The notes under the pieces were generated by a model that saw only the letters and a list, made by a program, of their open reading frames with translations, was not told the DNA's origin and did no database searches. Of a stretch of DNA of 64,000 nt, positions 42,165-53,885 are shown in pieces (within the stretch, counting starts at the first letter, position 1; each line of letters begins with the position of its first letter). A program made the position numbers and the translations under genes. Source of the DNA: Citrus sinensis (lineage: Eukaryota > Streptophyta > Magnoliopsida > Sapindales > Rutaceae); NCBI RefSeq assembly GCF_022201045.2, contig NC_068557.1, forward strand, positions 868,001 through 932,000, read 5' to 3'.

Positions 42165-42990
42165 ATTTATTTCTAATGTTTTTCAAAATTTGTACTGCCG
42201 GTGCTTCTGTCTAGCTCAACCACACAGATTGTAAATGAAATAAGAGCAATTGATTTCTGCCCTTAATGTTTTTCAAGTACGTAATGATAAAAACTTGATA
42301 ATTTAGTAGCTTATTGGAATAAATTAATTGAGAAACAAACATTGTACATTTGTAAGCATATATTGTCCACTTGTCGCTTGACTTTTCTAAATTGTGTCGC
42401 CTAGCTAACATCAGTAATGGACGATGGCCTGGCAGAGAGAAAAGAAAAGCAATAATGTAATAATGTATCACTGCGATTCTGTGAAAGATCTTAATAAGTG
42501 AATAACCAGTATTATTATCGACTATTGATTCTAGTTTTAGCAAGAGATATGCCTCATATCCTTTATTCATCATTACCTATAAGAGAATCTGCTCAACTTA
42601 GCGCTAAAAATGTAAGCCCAGGAATTCTTGAATTAGGGAACTATGTAATATAAATGGAGAAACCAAACCACCACTTGAGAAATTGTCAACATTCAAGGGG
42701 CTAGATGTTATTAGTCCATTTATTACAGAGCATCTCACGCCATAACAAACCCTGAGTGGGGTTTGGGGGTTGAAAATTAACCATGGATTAGAACAAGGGT
42801 TAAAAGAACAAGTGGTTAAAAACGGACAACCACAAAACCCAGATCTTCTACGTTCGTGTTTTTCCTCTCCCATTTCAGGGACCGAAAATTTGATCTTTTT
42901 GTCAAAAACCCAACCCTAACAACTTCTGGAAAGCACTTTTCGTCTCAAAATCACTTTTTTTTTCTCTCCTCCTTCAAGCGTTTAATTACA
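42165..42990. other. 3' flank of copy E and spacer
   Basis: A DUF247 3' flank of the second kind (TAAGAGCAATTGATTTCTG) is followed from about 42600 by sequence that matches no other part of the window. The minus-strand ORFs here have no family features. Nothing else is recognised. Confidence 0.4.
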
Positions 42991-43205
42991 CTTGATAAAG
43001 AATGCGCTATCGATTATCTTCATTTCCAATATTCTGGTATTGTTGCTAATCGACAAGCCTGTTCTCCAAATCACCATGGCGCAAGTGGAAGGCAACCTTG
43101 AAGCAAAATTATTTCAACACTCCGTGGGCATCTATCTCCGTCATTGCAGCAGTTGTTCTCCTTCTACTTACATTCACACAAACAGTTTGTTCTTCTCATT
43201 GCATT
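42991..43205 (+). pseudogene. DUF247 3' fragment F
   Basis: Encodes LDKECAIDYLHFQYSGIVAN and, in another frame, the NYFNTPWASISVIAAVVLLL-type membrane end. Only the last quarter of the gene is present, with at least two frameshifts and a damaged stop region. Confidence 0.85.
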
Positions 43206-44205
43206 GTCAATCAATTTATTTCTGCATTTCACAGCTTGGATATTGTCTGTGCTTCTCTTTAGCTCACCTCAACCACAGAATGAAAAACAAATAAGAGCAA
43301 TTGATTTCTGTACTTAGTGTTGCTGTTTTCACTCACCTTTCCAAAAGGTCAAGCACATAATCAATGAAACAAACATTGTACACATATATTGTCTACTTGT
43401 CACCTCAATTTTAAATTGTCACCTAGCTAACATTGTTAAAAATATACCAGAGCAGTTGATTTCTGTACTTACTGCTGTTGTTTTCACTCACCTTTCCAAT
43501 TCCATAATAATAAAAATTTGATGATTTTACTAATCGGGTCGGATTATGTTGTAATTACTCTACTTTAGAGCATGCCTTTATAACTATACAATCAAAATAA
43601 TAACTTATTTTTATTATTTTTTATTTCAATTGTATAGCTACGAAACTCCTTTAAAATAGCCGTAGCCTTTTACTAATTTATCGAAATAAAGAGACAGACC
43701 AATTTATTAATTGTCTATGTGTCATCTCAATTTTAGAATGCGTCACGGAGCTAACGTCGAAAATGGAGATTAGCAAGAGATATACCTTAAATTTTTCATA
43801 ATGAATTAGTTGCTTTAGGTGAGAAATTTTGATCGAAGTTAAAATTGTTATTGTGAAATTACAGATTAATTTCCTACCAAGAAAAAATTGTCTGCGGTGA
43901 GCGTAAGTCAAGTGAAGCACATAATGATAAAAGTAGAAATTTTTTTAAAGTGTGGAAAAATTCAAAAAAATAATTTTAAAATTTAATTTTATAATACTAT
44001 TAAACTCTACAAATTTTTCTGGATTCTAACATTCTAGACTAAGAAAACTACTAATGATGCGAGTTAATAAGCTATAGCACAAAACCAGAAAATAAAGTGA
44101 TTACATTAAAGGAAATTAAACCGTATACATGGGTCCCTGAAAGAAAAAGCGAAAGCGCTTGTCGGCCAGGCAAAGACTTGGATCTCTTAACACCATAAGT
44201 CAAGC
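43206..44205. other. DUF247 3' flank and spacer
   Basis: Contains, at about 43690-43920, the backbone of the array unit seen at 29905-31811 in its form without copia. The minus-strand ORF there is a chance frame. The remainder is AT-rich and featureless. Confidence 0.45.
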
Positions 44206-44275
44206 ACATAATGACAAAAATTATATATATAAAGACTCAAAGTCGTCCACTTGGTCTTTATAAGGAATAAATTAT
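44206..44275. other. unoccupied paralogue of the pararetrovirus insertion site
   Basis: AAGCACATAATGACAAAAAT, then TATATATATA, then AAAGACTCAAAGTCGTCCAC reproduces the host sequence on both sides of the viral insert, with no viral DNA between. It shows that the 179-bp repeats are viral and that integration was at a TA run. Confidence 0.75.
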
Positions 44276-44582
44276 TTTTTTTTATTTTTTTTTTTTGGGT
44301 GAGGATTTTGGTTTATTAATTAAAGTTGGGTTGTTTGGGCATGTGAAGCAAGAAGGCCACAGGCAGAAGCAGGAATGTGAGTTTTTCTGCTTTTTTTTTT
44401 TTTTCAAATATTGATGTTTCTAGATACAGATTCTTATATGTACCTTTAATCATTAATTCTGGAAATGAGTTAGCTGTGCAGATTGTTTTCGGTTATTAAT
44501 TGTTTCTAATGCTGTCATCTAAATATACTGATAATTTCATTTATTTTAATTTGTTGCTTCTGCAGTGAGCAATTAACAGAAG
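44276..44582 (+). promoter_or_regulatory. upstream region and 5' UTR intron of DUF247 copy G
   Basis: A candidate non-coding first exon ends GGCAGAAGCAGGAAT with donor GTGAGT (about 44375), and an acceptor TTGCTTCTGCAG lies just before TGAGCAATTAAC. The intron is about 190 bp. No convincing TATA box was identified. Confidence 0.6.
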
Positions 44583-45866
44583 ATGGATGACTGTGAGGAT
44601 GTATCGATTGATATGGAGAAGTTAGCGCATACTTTGAGTGAGAAGTTGGAAACCCTGCATCACTGGTCTAAAGATTGTTCCATCTATAGAGTTGCTGAGC
44701 CCAAGCGGTGTTTAAATCCAAGACATTTTACTCCACAAATGGTTTCAATTGGCCCTTTTCATCATGGTAAGGAAGAGCTAAAACCCATGGAAGAGCATAA
44801 ACAAAGGTACCTAAAATATTTTCTTCAACGGACTAAGGTGAGCATGGCAAGTTTCCTTGGATTTATAAAGGCAAAGGAAACAAAACTGCGCAATTGTTAT
44901 GCAGCAACCATTTGTAATCTTGGAAGTGATGAGTTCGTAGCGATGGTTTTAGTGGATGCTGTCTTTCTTATTGAGTTTTTTCTGAGATATTATAAAAGTA
45001 ATTTAAGAACTGATGATGATCGCATTTTCAAAAAACCCAAATATTTGGAAATACAGGATGACTTTTTGCTGGTAGAAAATCAGCTTCCATTATTCATTCT
45101 CATTGACTTGTTTGATCTAGCCAAAACAGCAACCTATGAAGATGTCTTTTACGAGAATATTTCCTTTGTCAAAATTACATGTTTTTGGTTCAGGGATCAA
45201 TTACTTGGATTTCTTCCACTGGATGAGAATTCGCTAGAAATCCACTTTTCCAAAGCTGAGCATTTTCTTGATCTGATTATACTCTGTCTTCAGCCATCCC
45301 AGTCACGTGCTCAAATTATATTGAAAGATCAAAGCATACCCAGTATGAAGGAACTTCACCAAGCCGGAGTCAAGTTTAAACCAGCTGCCGGGTCAACCAA
45401 AAACCTACTTGACATCAATTTTAATCAAGGAATTCTGGAAATTTCATTTTTCAAGGTGTATGATGACACGGAGCGTGCGTACAGAAATCTTCTAGCCTTC
45501 GAGCGTATGCATGGCTACAAGGGATATTTTAATGATTACATTATAATGATGGCTTGTCTCATCAGCTGTCCGAAAGATGCAGAATTACTCGTTCAAAATG
45601 AAGTTATTAGGCTAGGGAATACTGAAACCGTTCCAACTGTTTTTGGAAAACTTGATCGCGACTGTACGTTATATAGTAGTCGTTTCCAATATTCTGGCGT
45701 TGTCACTGATTTACAGGCCTATCGCAAATTACCATGGCACAAATGGAAGGCAGCCTTGAAGCAAAATTATTTCAACACTCCATGGGCGTCTATCTCTGTA
45801 ATTGCAGCTGTTATTCTCCTCCTACTCACAGCCACGCAAACAGTTTCTTCTCTAATTGCATTGTAG
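44583..45866 (+). CDS. DUF247 (UPF0481) protein, copy G, intact
   Basis: An uninterrupted protein of 427 residues and the intact type-2 member of the cluster. Landmarks are CSIYRVAEPKRCLNP (about 32-46), MVSIGPFHHGKEELKPMEEH (about 54-73), VENQLPLFILIDLFDLAK in the middle, GVKFKPAAGSTKNLLDINFN, QYSGVVTDLQAYRKLPWHKW, and the C-terminal span WASISVIAAVILLLLTATQ (about 401-419). It differs from copy A mainly in the central third (RTDDDRIFKKPKYLE and YEDVFYENISFVK instead of RTNEDPIFGKSFLYD and FETNLYEEISFMT). It is probably anchored by the C-terminus. Expression depends on the upstream 5' UTR exon described separately. Function is unknown beyond family membership. Confidence 0.9.
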   Translation: MDDCEDVSIDMEKLAHTLSEKLETLHHWSKDCSIYRVAEPKRCLNPRHFTPQMVSIGPFHHGKEELKPMEEHKQRYLKYFLQRTKVSMASFLGFIKAKETKLRNCYAATICNLGSDEFVAMVLVDAVFLIEFFLRYYKSNLRTDDDRIFKKPKYLEIQDDFLLVENQLPLFILIDLFDLAKTATYEDVFYENISFVKITCFWFRDQLLGFLPLDENSLEIHFSKAEHFLDLIILCLQPSQSRAQIILKDQSIPSMKELHQAGVKFKPAAGSTKNLLDINFNQGILEISFFKVYDDTERAYRNLLAFERMHGYKGYFNDYIIMMACLISCPKDAELLVQNEVIRLGNTETVPTVFGKLDRDCTLYSSRFQYSGVVTDLQAYRKLPWHKWKAALKQNYFNTPWASISVIAAVILLLLTATQTVSSLIAL

Positions 45867-46639
45867 ATTTATTAATTTCTACTGTTTGTGATCAATTTTT
45901 GTGTTTTTAAGGAGCATTTCATTTGTATTGCTTGCTAGTGCCTCTGTTTTGTTTAGCTCTCCCACGGAATGTATAAAAAATAAGAGCAGTTGATTTCTAT
46001 AGTTACTGTTGCTGTTTTCACTCGCCTTTCCAACAAGTCAAGCAGCTATATATTGTCCACTTGTCACCTCAATTTTTAAATTGTCACCTAGCTGACATCG
46101 GTAATGGAGGATGGCATGGCAGATAAAAAAGAAAGGCAATAGTGTGATAATGTAGCAATTCGATTCTATGAAAAGGTTTTAATATTTGAATAACCAGTAT
46201 TAGTATTGATTCTACAATTCGTAATAATTAATTAGTTGCTTTATGGAGACATTTTATAATCACGTTAGAACTTTTACTGTGAAATGAGAGAGTAATTTGT
46301 CTACAGTAAGCCCCAAGTCAAGTCAAGCACATAATGATATAACATAAAAGCAAGATAAGTCGAGCAATCGTAAAGCATGGGTCCTGGAAAGTTGAAAGAA
46401 AAAGCAAGAGCGTTTTGTGGCCCAGCACAGAGTGATGAAAATTTGATTATTCACTCTCCGATCGGACGGATAAAGACCAGCCAGCTGGGTTGGTTTGGCT
46501 ATTCCTTTCTGTTGAAAAGGACCCTACATTAAGGGATTTGAAGTGACTTCGATGCAAAGCAGTTGTGCGGGGCAATAAAATTCAATACATGATCTCTGCC
46601 AAGTAAAAGACACGATTGCAGGGAAGCGCTATGCTTCAT
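45867..46639. other. 3' flank of copy G and spacer
   Basis: Second-kind DUF247 3' flank (AAGAGCAGTTGATTTC, TTGTCACCTAGCTGACATC) followed by spacer. No gene is recognised. Confidence 0.45.
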
Positions 46640-47715
46640 AAAATATTTAGGGGGTGTCAAATGGTGTAGAGGTAAATCTCTTTGGGTTAAAGTTGAAAAC
46701 GAGTATTTAATTATTGGGGTAAAATGTTAAACTTTTAAAGTTGTAAGAGCTAAACAGAAAAATAAATATTTTAAAATCTGAAATTGTAAATTTACATAAT
46801 TATATTTAATCATTGTTTTTGGACATACAACAGCAGGGCAGGGCCTCTGTTTTCCATGGGACAGCTTCCCCATGGATGAAAGTATCGATGATAATACTTA
46901 ACACATGTTTATGCTTTCACCTTTTTTTCATTGAGAAGCCGAAACGAATCTGCTTTAAGTTTTAAATTAATTAACTTGAGATGAGGTTCAAGAATATTAC
47001 ACGGTTTTTTCCTCAGGAATTTATGGTAGTAATTCATTTTAGGCTATGCTAAATTGCTCATTGCAGTAAATTCGTTGTAAGACTTTACTTTAATACTATT
47101 ATTGGATCCTTATTATTATGCTTAAGCTTTTGAAACTATGTTATTTCTGTAACAAGAATTCAAAGTTGAATTTATTGGCTTGCTTTTGAATTCTCTTGTC
47201 TCACGGCTCATCTACTTGCTCTGAATTTAGTACGTTAGGGGACCCATTAATTGTTTAATTAATACTTATTGACTCTCAAGTTAAATTTTTGTGTCAACCG
47301 ATTTCTCTAAGACTCTAGCAACCAATATAATCTTTGTTCTTATTACATGAGAACCAATAAAGAAAGATAACACTTACTGACTTTATTGAAAGAGATTCCA
47401 TAAATGACAAGAGAATTGTTATGCTCTGAAGGAAGGAATTAATGTACAATATCAATTTATTCGAACTACTCCTATATATATATGGACTATATGGACCAAT
47501 TTATTACGAGGACCTGGTCGATCTTATATGTTATTGTGTTTCATATCCACAATTAATACTGGCTACAAAGAAAAGCAATGTGAGTATTCATTTTAGTCTT
47601 CATTTTTGATGCGTTAAGTTTCTGATTTATATGCACTTGATTGTCATACCTTTTTATTAATCAGGAGACACATCATTCTTCTCGCTCAACCGAGGACTTT
47701 TATTAAAATGCTGGC
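46640..47715. repeat. DUF247 upstream module, copy 3
   Basis: Collinear with 26930-28215. It ends at GAAAAGCAAT/GTGAGT (about 47580), the candidate 5' UTR donor, and then fragment H. Confidence 0.75.
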
Positions 47716-47717
47716 CA

Positions 47718-47783
47718 TGGATGACAGGGAGGACGAGCATGTACCCGTCGAAATAGAGAAGCTAGCCGATTCTTCATCCACAG
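47718..47783 (+). pseudogene. DUF247 5' fragment H
   Basis: Encodes MDDREDEHVPVEIEKLADSS and then runs into ACAGTTAATACAGGGGATAC, upstream-module sequence with a second GCAAT/GTGAGT. It is the same structure as fragment D, so both descend from one rearranged ancestor. Confidence 0.8.
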
Positions 47784-48107
47784 TTAATACAGGGGATACA
47801 GAAAAAGCAATGTGAGTATTCACTTTTGTCTCAGTTTTTGACGTGTTAAGTAGCTGATTAATCTATGCACACTCGATCGTCATATCTTTTTATAAATCTG
47901 GATGGATATATCTCTGGTACTCAAGGAGCATTGTTTCTTATTGTTCTCTAGTTGTCAGGTGTGTATAAATATTATCACGATTAATTGAAAAATATACTAG
48001 ACAAAGAGTGATTGCAAAAGGAGCAATGCTTCTGAAACACACCAAGAATTTTCCATACTAATGTCATTTATTTCATTATTCTTCCATTAGCAACTGATTG
48101 AATATAT
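47784..48107. repeat. second partial upstream module before copy I
   Basis: Starts with the donor-like AGCAATGTGAGTATTC and leads to copy I, paralleling 28270-28580 after fragment D. There is no coding sequence. At 28580 the matching position carries no DUF247 body. Confidence 0.6.
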
Positions 48108-49372
48108 ATGGATGACAGGGCGCATGAGGACGAGAACGAGCATGTGCCGATTGATATGAAGAAGTTAGCCGATTCTTTGAGTGGGAAGTTGGAGACCCTG
48201 CCTCCCTTGTCTGGAAAGTGTTCCATCTACAGAATGGTTTCAATTGGCCCTTTCCATCATGGTAAGGAAGAGCTAAAAGCCATGGAAGAGCATAAACAAA
48301 GGTACCTAAAATGCTTTCTTCAAAGAACAAAGGTATCCATGGCACGTTTCCTTGCATTTATAAAGGAGAGGGAAGCAGAATTGCTCAGTTGTTATGCAGA
48401 AACCATTCATAATCTTCAAAGTGATGATTTCGTAAAAATGGTTTTAGTGGATGCTGTGTTTCTCATTGAGTTCTTTCTGAGAGTTTATAAACCTGATTGC
48501 AGAACTGATGATGATCCCATATTCGGAAGATCATTTTTGTATGCTGATGTGAGGCATGAGATTTTGCTGCTAGAAAATCAGCTTCCATTGTTCATTCCCA
48601 ACGACTTGTTTAATCTAGCCAAAACAACAACGTTTGAAACAAACTTGTATGATAAATTTCCTTCATGACAATTACCTGTTTTTGGTTCAGGGATGATATT
48701 GTTGGATATCTTCCAATACAGGAGAATTTGCTAGAAATCAACTTTTCGAAAGCCAAACATTTTGTCGATCTGCTTATACTCTGTCTTCAGCCATCCCAGT
48801 CGCGTGCAGTTATTGCGTTGAAAGATCTAAACATTCCCAGCGTAAAGAAGCTTGACCAAGCTGGAATTAAGTTTAAACGAGGGTCGAGCAAGGATCTACT
48901 CGACATCAAATTTAATGAGGGAATTCTAGAAATTCCATTTTTAAGGGTGGATGAGACCACAGAGCGTTTGTACAGAAATGTTCTGGCTTTCGAGAATATG
49001 CATTGCTACACTGGCTATTTTAATGACTATATTTTAATGATGAATTATCTTGTCAGCACGCCAAAAGACGCGGAATTACTCCTTCAGAACGAAATTATCG
49101 GGCTAGGGGACACTGAAGCAGTTCCAACTGTATTTCGCAACCTTGGTAAAGATTGTGCGATATATTACTTTCATTTCCAATATTCTGCTGTTCTTGCCAA
49201 TCTACAGGCCTATTGCAAATCGCACAAGTTGAAGGCAACCTTCAAGCAAAATTATTTAACCTTGAAGCAAAATTATTGCAACACTCTATGGGCGTCTATC
49301 TCTGTTATTGCAGCTGTTATTCTTCTTCTACTCACATTCATACAAACAGTTTGTTCGCTCATCGCATTGTAG
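48108..49372 (+). pseudogene. DUF247 copy I, chimeric and frameshifted
   Basis: The first part (48108-48668) starts MDDRAHEDENEHVPIDMKKL and has an in-frame loss of about 16 residues between CSIYR and MVSIGPFHHG. A single base is missing near 48653 (TATGATAAATTTCC versus TATGAGGAAATTTCC in copy A), which ends the first frame. The second part (to 49372) is open to the normal stop. A 24-bp repeat of CCTTGAAGCAAAATTAT sequence sits at about 49230-49276. The 5' half is type 2 (GKLETLPPLS, HNLQSDDF) and the 3' half type 1 (FETNLYD, FIPNDLF, GSSKDLLDIKFNEG). It is therefore a recombinant, and inactive. Confidence 0.88.
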
Positions 49373-49640
49373 ATTCACTTTTACAGTTTATTATGTATTA
49401 TTTTCTTTGAAGGAATTCACTTGTATTACCCGTGAGTGTTTCTGTTTAGCTCGACCACTTTTGCTGTTTTCACAATAAGTCCAGCACATAACGGTAAAAA
49501 TTTGACGATTCAATTAATATTGAAGAAAGACTCAAGTTCTCCACTCGCCCAATCGTCCACTTGTTAATAAAAAATATCTAGAGTTATACATATCTAGGGA
49601 GGGGTGGTATATGGAAGATGTGGCTAAGAAATATAATAGA
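49373..49640. repeat. DUF247 downstream module, copy 3
   Basis: Matches 18332-18755 and 25687-26095 with small deletions, in line with the type-1 3' half of copy I. A (TA)n run ends it (49636-49664). Confidence 0.75.
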
Positions 49641-49739
49641 TATATATATATATATATATATATAGGCAGTTAGATTTTGGTGAAAAGGAAAATGCCCTAG
49701 AATTATACATATACATCGGTTTTTTTATGACGCGGCAGT

Positions 49740-50235
49740 TTTCTGATTAATATTGATACTTATTAACCAGAAAACTACTGGCATCGGTTTTATTATGACG
49801 CGGCCAAATGCACTGCTCCTACATTGAACCGATCATAAGTAATAAGAAAATTTTTATTTCATTTTCTAAAATTTATAAATTGATTATCAAATTAGTTGTG
49901 TAAAGCTATTCCTTTTCTACTTTTCTAATCTACCAAAAATAATTTTAAAAAATACTAAAATTAATATTTATCTTTCAAAATCAAAATTTTGAGCTTAAAA
50001 AACAATCCCAAATTAAAGAGCTATATGACAAACCACATTTTAGTGAAATTTTGAATTTCAAAAAAGTAATTGAAGAAAATGGTTTTGTTGCAAGTGTCAT
50101 ATTGTTACAACTGACATAAACAGTTTCTAATATTTAAAAAATAATAGTTTTTTTCTTTAATTTCTCGAACTTTTATGTTTATTTATGATTATGCATCTCC
50201 ACACATTAGTGTCGCACTAGAACTTTTAGCGTGGA
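49740..50235. repeat. spacer block S, inverted partial copy
   Basis: Reverse complement of part of 14760-15330. Examples are GACAAACCACATTTTAGTG against CACTGAAATGTGGTTTGTC-type sequence and GTTTCTAATATTTAAAAAAT. A short forward piece (TTTTATTATGACGCGGC, about 49722 and 49788) borders it, so the junction is a local inversion or foldback. Confidence 0.75.
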
Positions 50236-51474
50236 AATTGGAAAACATCATCCGTACTCCCAAGTCCCACCCTCCAATGTGATGTATATGTGTCACGTCT
50301 TCGTGTATATATGGGTTGGCCCCTCTTCAAGTTCAAGTATTCTTAAATTCTTTTCATTAGTTTCTTAGACAACTTTTAATTCTAAGTACAAAGTAAAGAT
50401 AAAAAAGTTAAAGATTCTCCACACTACATCCTTCATCATTTACTTGTTCAGCCCACTAAATAATCTAAGATAAGAATCCGATACCTTGTCTATCCCACTT
50501 GACATTGAGAATCAGCTTCACTTTAATGGGAACAACTTTGACATATTCGATCCCCATTATCAAAAGGTCTCATGCATATTTAAATCTAAAATTTCCCTTT
50601 TTAAAAGAAATAGAAATACCCCAAAAAGAAAACGCATAGCGCAAGCGTCTTCGAATATATATATTTTAAAGGGGTCTTAGAATATTTGATTGAAGGTCCG
50701 TAGTCCATACGCGCTAATTAATAAGAAAATGGAAAAAGAAAATGCGCGTTGAGAAAGAAAAATGAAAAAGAAAAGAGCACTGATAGATGCCTCGGGTCAA
50801 ACCCCAGGTCAAAAGCCCCGAAGTTTTAATAAAATGACGCCGTTTTGTTAATTTTTTGGGTCGTTTCAATTTTTCTTAAAACAACATCGTTTTGCTTGAG
50901 CATTCCAGCTCTGTGTCAAACTCATCTTTCTCTTGTAATAAAGAAACAGAAAAAACTCATCTTTCTCTTTCGATTTTTTACTTCACCACAGAACCCTACT
51001 ACATAACCCCAACTGCAAAACCCCTCAAGCTGTTATCTTCCTTCTGCAGAACCCATCTTTCTCTTTCAGTCTTGTTATGCCAAAACACTAAGAAGAAATA
51101 TCATGTACCTGCAGAATTGAATAAATAATTGAACAAGGGAGGCTGTCAGATTTAGTTAAAGCGTGATGTCCAAAGTGACAGTTCCACATATGGCAAACCT
51201 TCCCAAAGGATTGCCAGTTCCATCCCAGTATAATTTGAAAACAATGATTACGTAGTTGAAAACAGATTTAGTTTTTATATAATATGTTGAGTCGAAAATT
51301 GCAATTTATTACTTACAATTACTAATCTCTGTCATTGGTGGCAGTGGTGATCGTAGTGGCAGTGGTTGGCTGTCGGTGGTGGCTGTCCCAGTGGCTGCGT
51401 ACGCATGGATTCTGGATGGTGGATTGAGGACTTTGAATGGCTGTGCTGCACTTAATCGATAAAGGAAAGGGCTT
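50236..51474. other. spacer
   Basis: No gene is recognised. The short plus-strand ORFs near 50486 and 50892 have no family features. A stretch near 51150-51240 on the minus strand reads through without stops but matches nothing I know. Confidence 0.4.
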
Positions 51475-53443
51475 GGCAATTATCGGATAGAGAAGATACG
51501 CTTGGCAGAGTTGATGGTCCTGTGATCGTTGTCAGTCCTTTGTACATCTCACTTGAAATATGAACATAATTGCTCATAAGTCGGTTCCTGAGAATATGTC
51601 AAAGAACGTCCGCGCATTGCGTCTGTGGCAGTAGGAAACGCGACAGCTTCAAAATTATTGTAAAGAAGCGGCACCGATCGAGGAACAAAATAGAAACTCC
51701 AGTAGAAAGGATGTTGTAAAGCTTCCGCAGCATTCGGCCTCATGTAGGGATTCCAGGAACAGAGCCACGAAATCAAGCTGATGGCATCACTGCTAGCAGA
51801 TTCACACCACCCATCTGCGGAAGTTTCCAATTGAGATTGCTCGCGAGTTGAATTCCAAGAGGCCAAGAGTCCTTAGTGGGGCTTCCAATCAGTTGGCAGA
51901 TTTTGTAAATCTGATCAGCTGAGCTTTTCCCCGGAAAGAGAATCCCGAAACTCAACATCTCGAACATAATAGCACCCATCGCCCACTTATCAACTTCAGG
52001 TCCATAAATCTCGGAAAAAAGCAACACCTCAGGACCTCGATACCAGCGAGTTGTGACATAATCAGTGCACGGCAGATTGGAATCAATTTCCTTCACCATT
52101 CCAAGATCCCCTATCTTGATCACACCTTTCGAAACAAGCAAGTTGGAAGGCTTTAGGTCACGGTGAAAATAACCCTGTCGGTGCCTGTAATGGAGACCTT
52201 GAAACACTTGGAAACACAAGTTTCTGACGTCATCTTAAGAGAAATTTTTACCCTCTCTTTCTTTCATAAGTTTTAGAAGATAAGATTGCAGAAAACGAAA
52301 TGCTGTCTGATTTTAGCACTGTTTGTATCATCTTGGCAAACAAGGAAATAGCATCATTTCCTCGGCTGTTATCTGCAAGCCCAGAAATCATGATTGTCCA
52401 AGACTGCAAATTCTTCTCACGCATTAAATTGAAAACTTTGAAAGCTTTCTCAACATGCCCACACTTGGAATACATCTCAACCAGGGCGGTTCCTATAGCA
52501 ACATCCAGCTCCAAACCATTAACGACAGCGTATGAATGAATGGATTCTCCTGCCCTGACATTGATCAGACCGGTACAAGCAGAAACCAAGCTTACCAAGG
52601 TGACAGAGTTTGGATTTTCATTTGCTAGCTTCATTCGATGGAACACCTTCAATGTGTAATAAAGGAAACGATGCAAAAAATGTAATACCAGGATATACGG
52701 TAATAAAGAAAACGAATGCATAATAACAACTTCACATGAAAATAAGCACCGCACCTAGACAAACTCATTAACTAATGAACTTCATGCAGCAATTATTTGG
52801 CTTTTATTCACATTAACGGTTTTTTATTATATTTTATTTTTTTTCTAAATCCACGACAAGTAACAATAACACATATAAACAATTAAAATCAAATCACTGA
52901 AGAAACATACCAAGCAACAAAACCCGCAATCATAGAACTCCAAGAAACCACATCTCACTCAGGCATTTCATCGAACAGTGCTTTCGCAAAATCAATTTCC
53001 TTACAGGCAGCATACATCCTCAGGAGGGTATTCCCAATATACTTATCCGAATGCAAACCCACTTTAAAAATCAACGAATGCACGGACCCACCAACTCCAA
53101 TCAACAGACACTGATCAGAAGCTTTTACAACAAAAGGGTACGTTAAATTATCAGGTCTAAGCCCTGTTTTTAGCATTTCATCGAACAGTTTGATTGATTC
53201 AATCGAACAAGAGGTTTTTGCGTACGCTCTTATAAGGGTATTGTAAGCAAAAAGTGGTGGCATGACGTTATTGAATAAGGATCTCGTAAAGTGGAGTGAG
53301 ATTGGAAGTGAAGTGAGAATGAAGCGTGAGATTATGTACGTGTTGTGATCGAGTGATGTTTTGAGGAATAGAGCGGGGAGTTGATGATGGTGGTGGGCGG
53401 TTTTTGACAGTTGGATCAGGGTTTCAATTTGGCGGGAAATCAT
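51475..53443 (-). pseudogene. PPR gene, second copy, broken
   Basis: Exon 1 (53443 down to about 52955) is close to the intact gene at 14505 but ends early: CCTGTGAGA became CCTGAGTGA, giving MPE and a stop where the intact gene has MPVRDVVSW. Exon 2 (about 52650-52280) is present only in its first half, and its start lacks the sequence around DSPSDAL. The rest is replaced by a kinase fragment (51549-52233). A scrap of the PPR 3' part survives at about 51475-51510 (ATCGGATAGAGAAGATAC). The copy is dead. Confidence 0.88.
51549..52233 (-). pseudogene. CDK/MAK-like (MHK-type) kinase fragment inside PPR copy 2
   Basis: Encodes the C-lobe of a serine/threonine kinase of the plant MHK/CDKF type without introns: CFQVFQGLHY, FHRDLKPSNLL (HRD), IKIGDLGMVKEID (DFG changed to DLG), TRWYRGPEVLL (APE changed to GPE) and VDKWAMGAIMFEML. 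Then, in a second frame, LCSWNPYMRPNAAEALQHPF. The N-lobe with the glycine loop and VAIK lysine is missing, and a frameshift lies near 51830. It sits between PPR exon-2 pieces. Absence of introns over ~680 bp suggests a retrocopy, because plant genes of this type usually have several introns (family knowledge). It is inactive as a kinase. Confidence 0.8.
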
Positions 53444-53489
53444 GACCGTAAATTAAAGCTATTCTAAATTGAAAGGTGAGCTTGAGACC

Positions 53490-53885
53490 AGTGTTGGGTT
53501 TATAAATGTATAATGAAAATCCCTCAGTTGTGTAATATCATACGGTTGTGGTCATGCATAAATAAACATAAAAGTTGAGAAATAAAAAAAATATATTATT
53601 TTTTAAATATTAGAACTTTTTTATGTCAGTTGTAACAATATGACACTTGCAACAAAACCATTTTCTTGGCAATTGAAGTAACATCAAATTTTTGTCAAAT
53701 TTAAATTTTCACCTAAAATGTGGTTTGACATAGAGCCCTTTTGGGATTATTTCTGAGGTTTAAAATTAATTTTAAAAAGATAAAATTAATTTTGGAGTTT
53801 AGTGAATTTTTTTTGAAATTTTTTTTTGATAAAATCATCCCATTATATGGTAGATTTGAAAAACAAAGAAGGAATAAACTTGTGT
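53490..53885. repeat. spacer block S, partial copy 3
   Basis: Follows the 5' flank of PPR copy 2 exactly as block S follows the intact PPR gene, but breaks off at about 53885. The order PPR then S is therefore ancestral to the duplicated unit. Confidence 0.75.
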
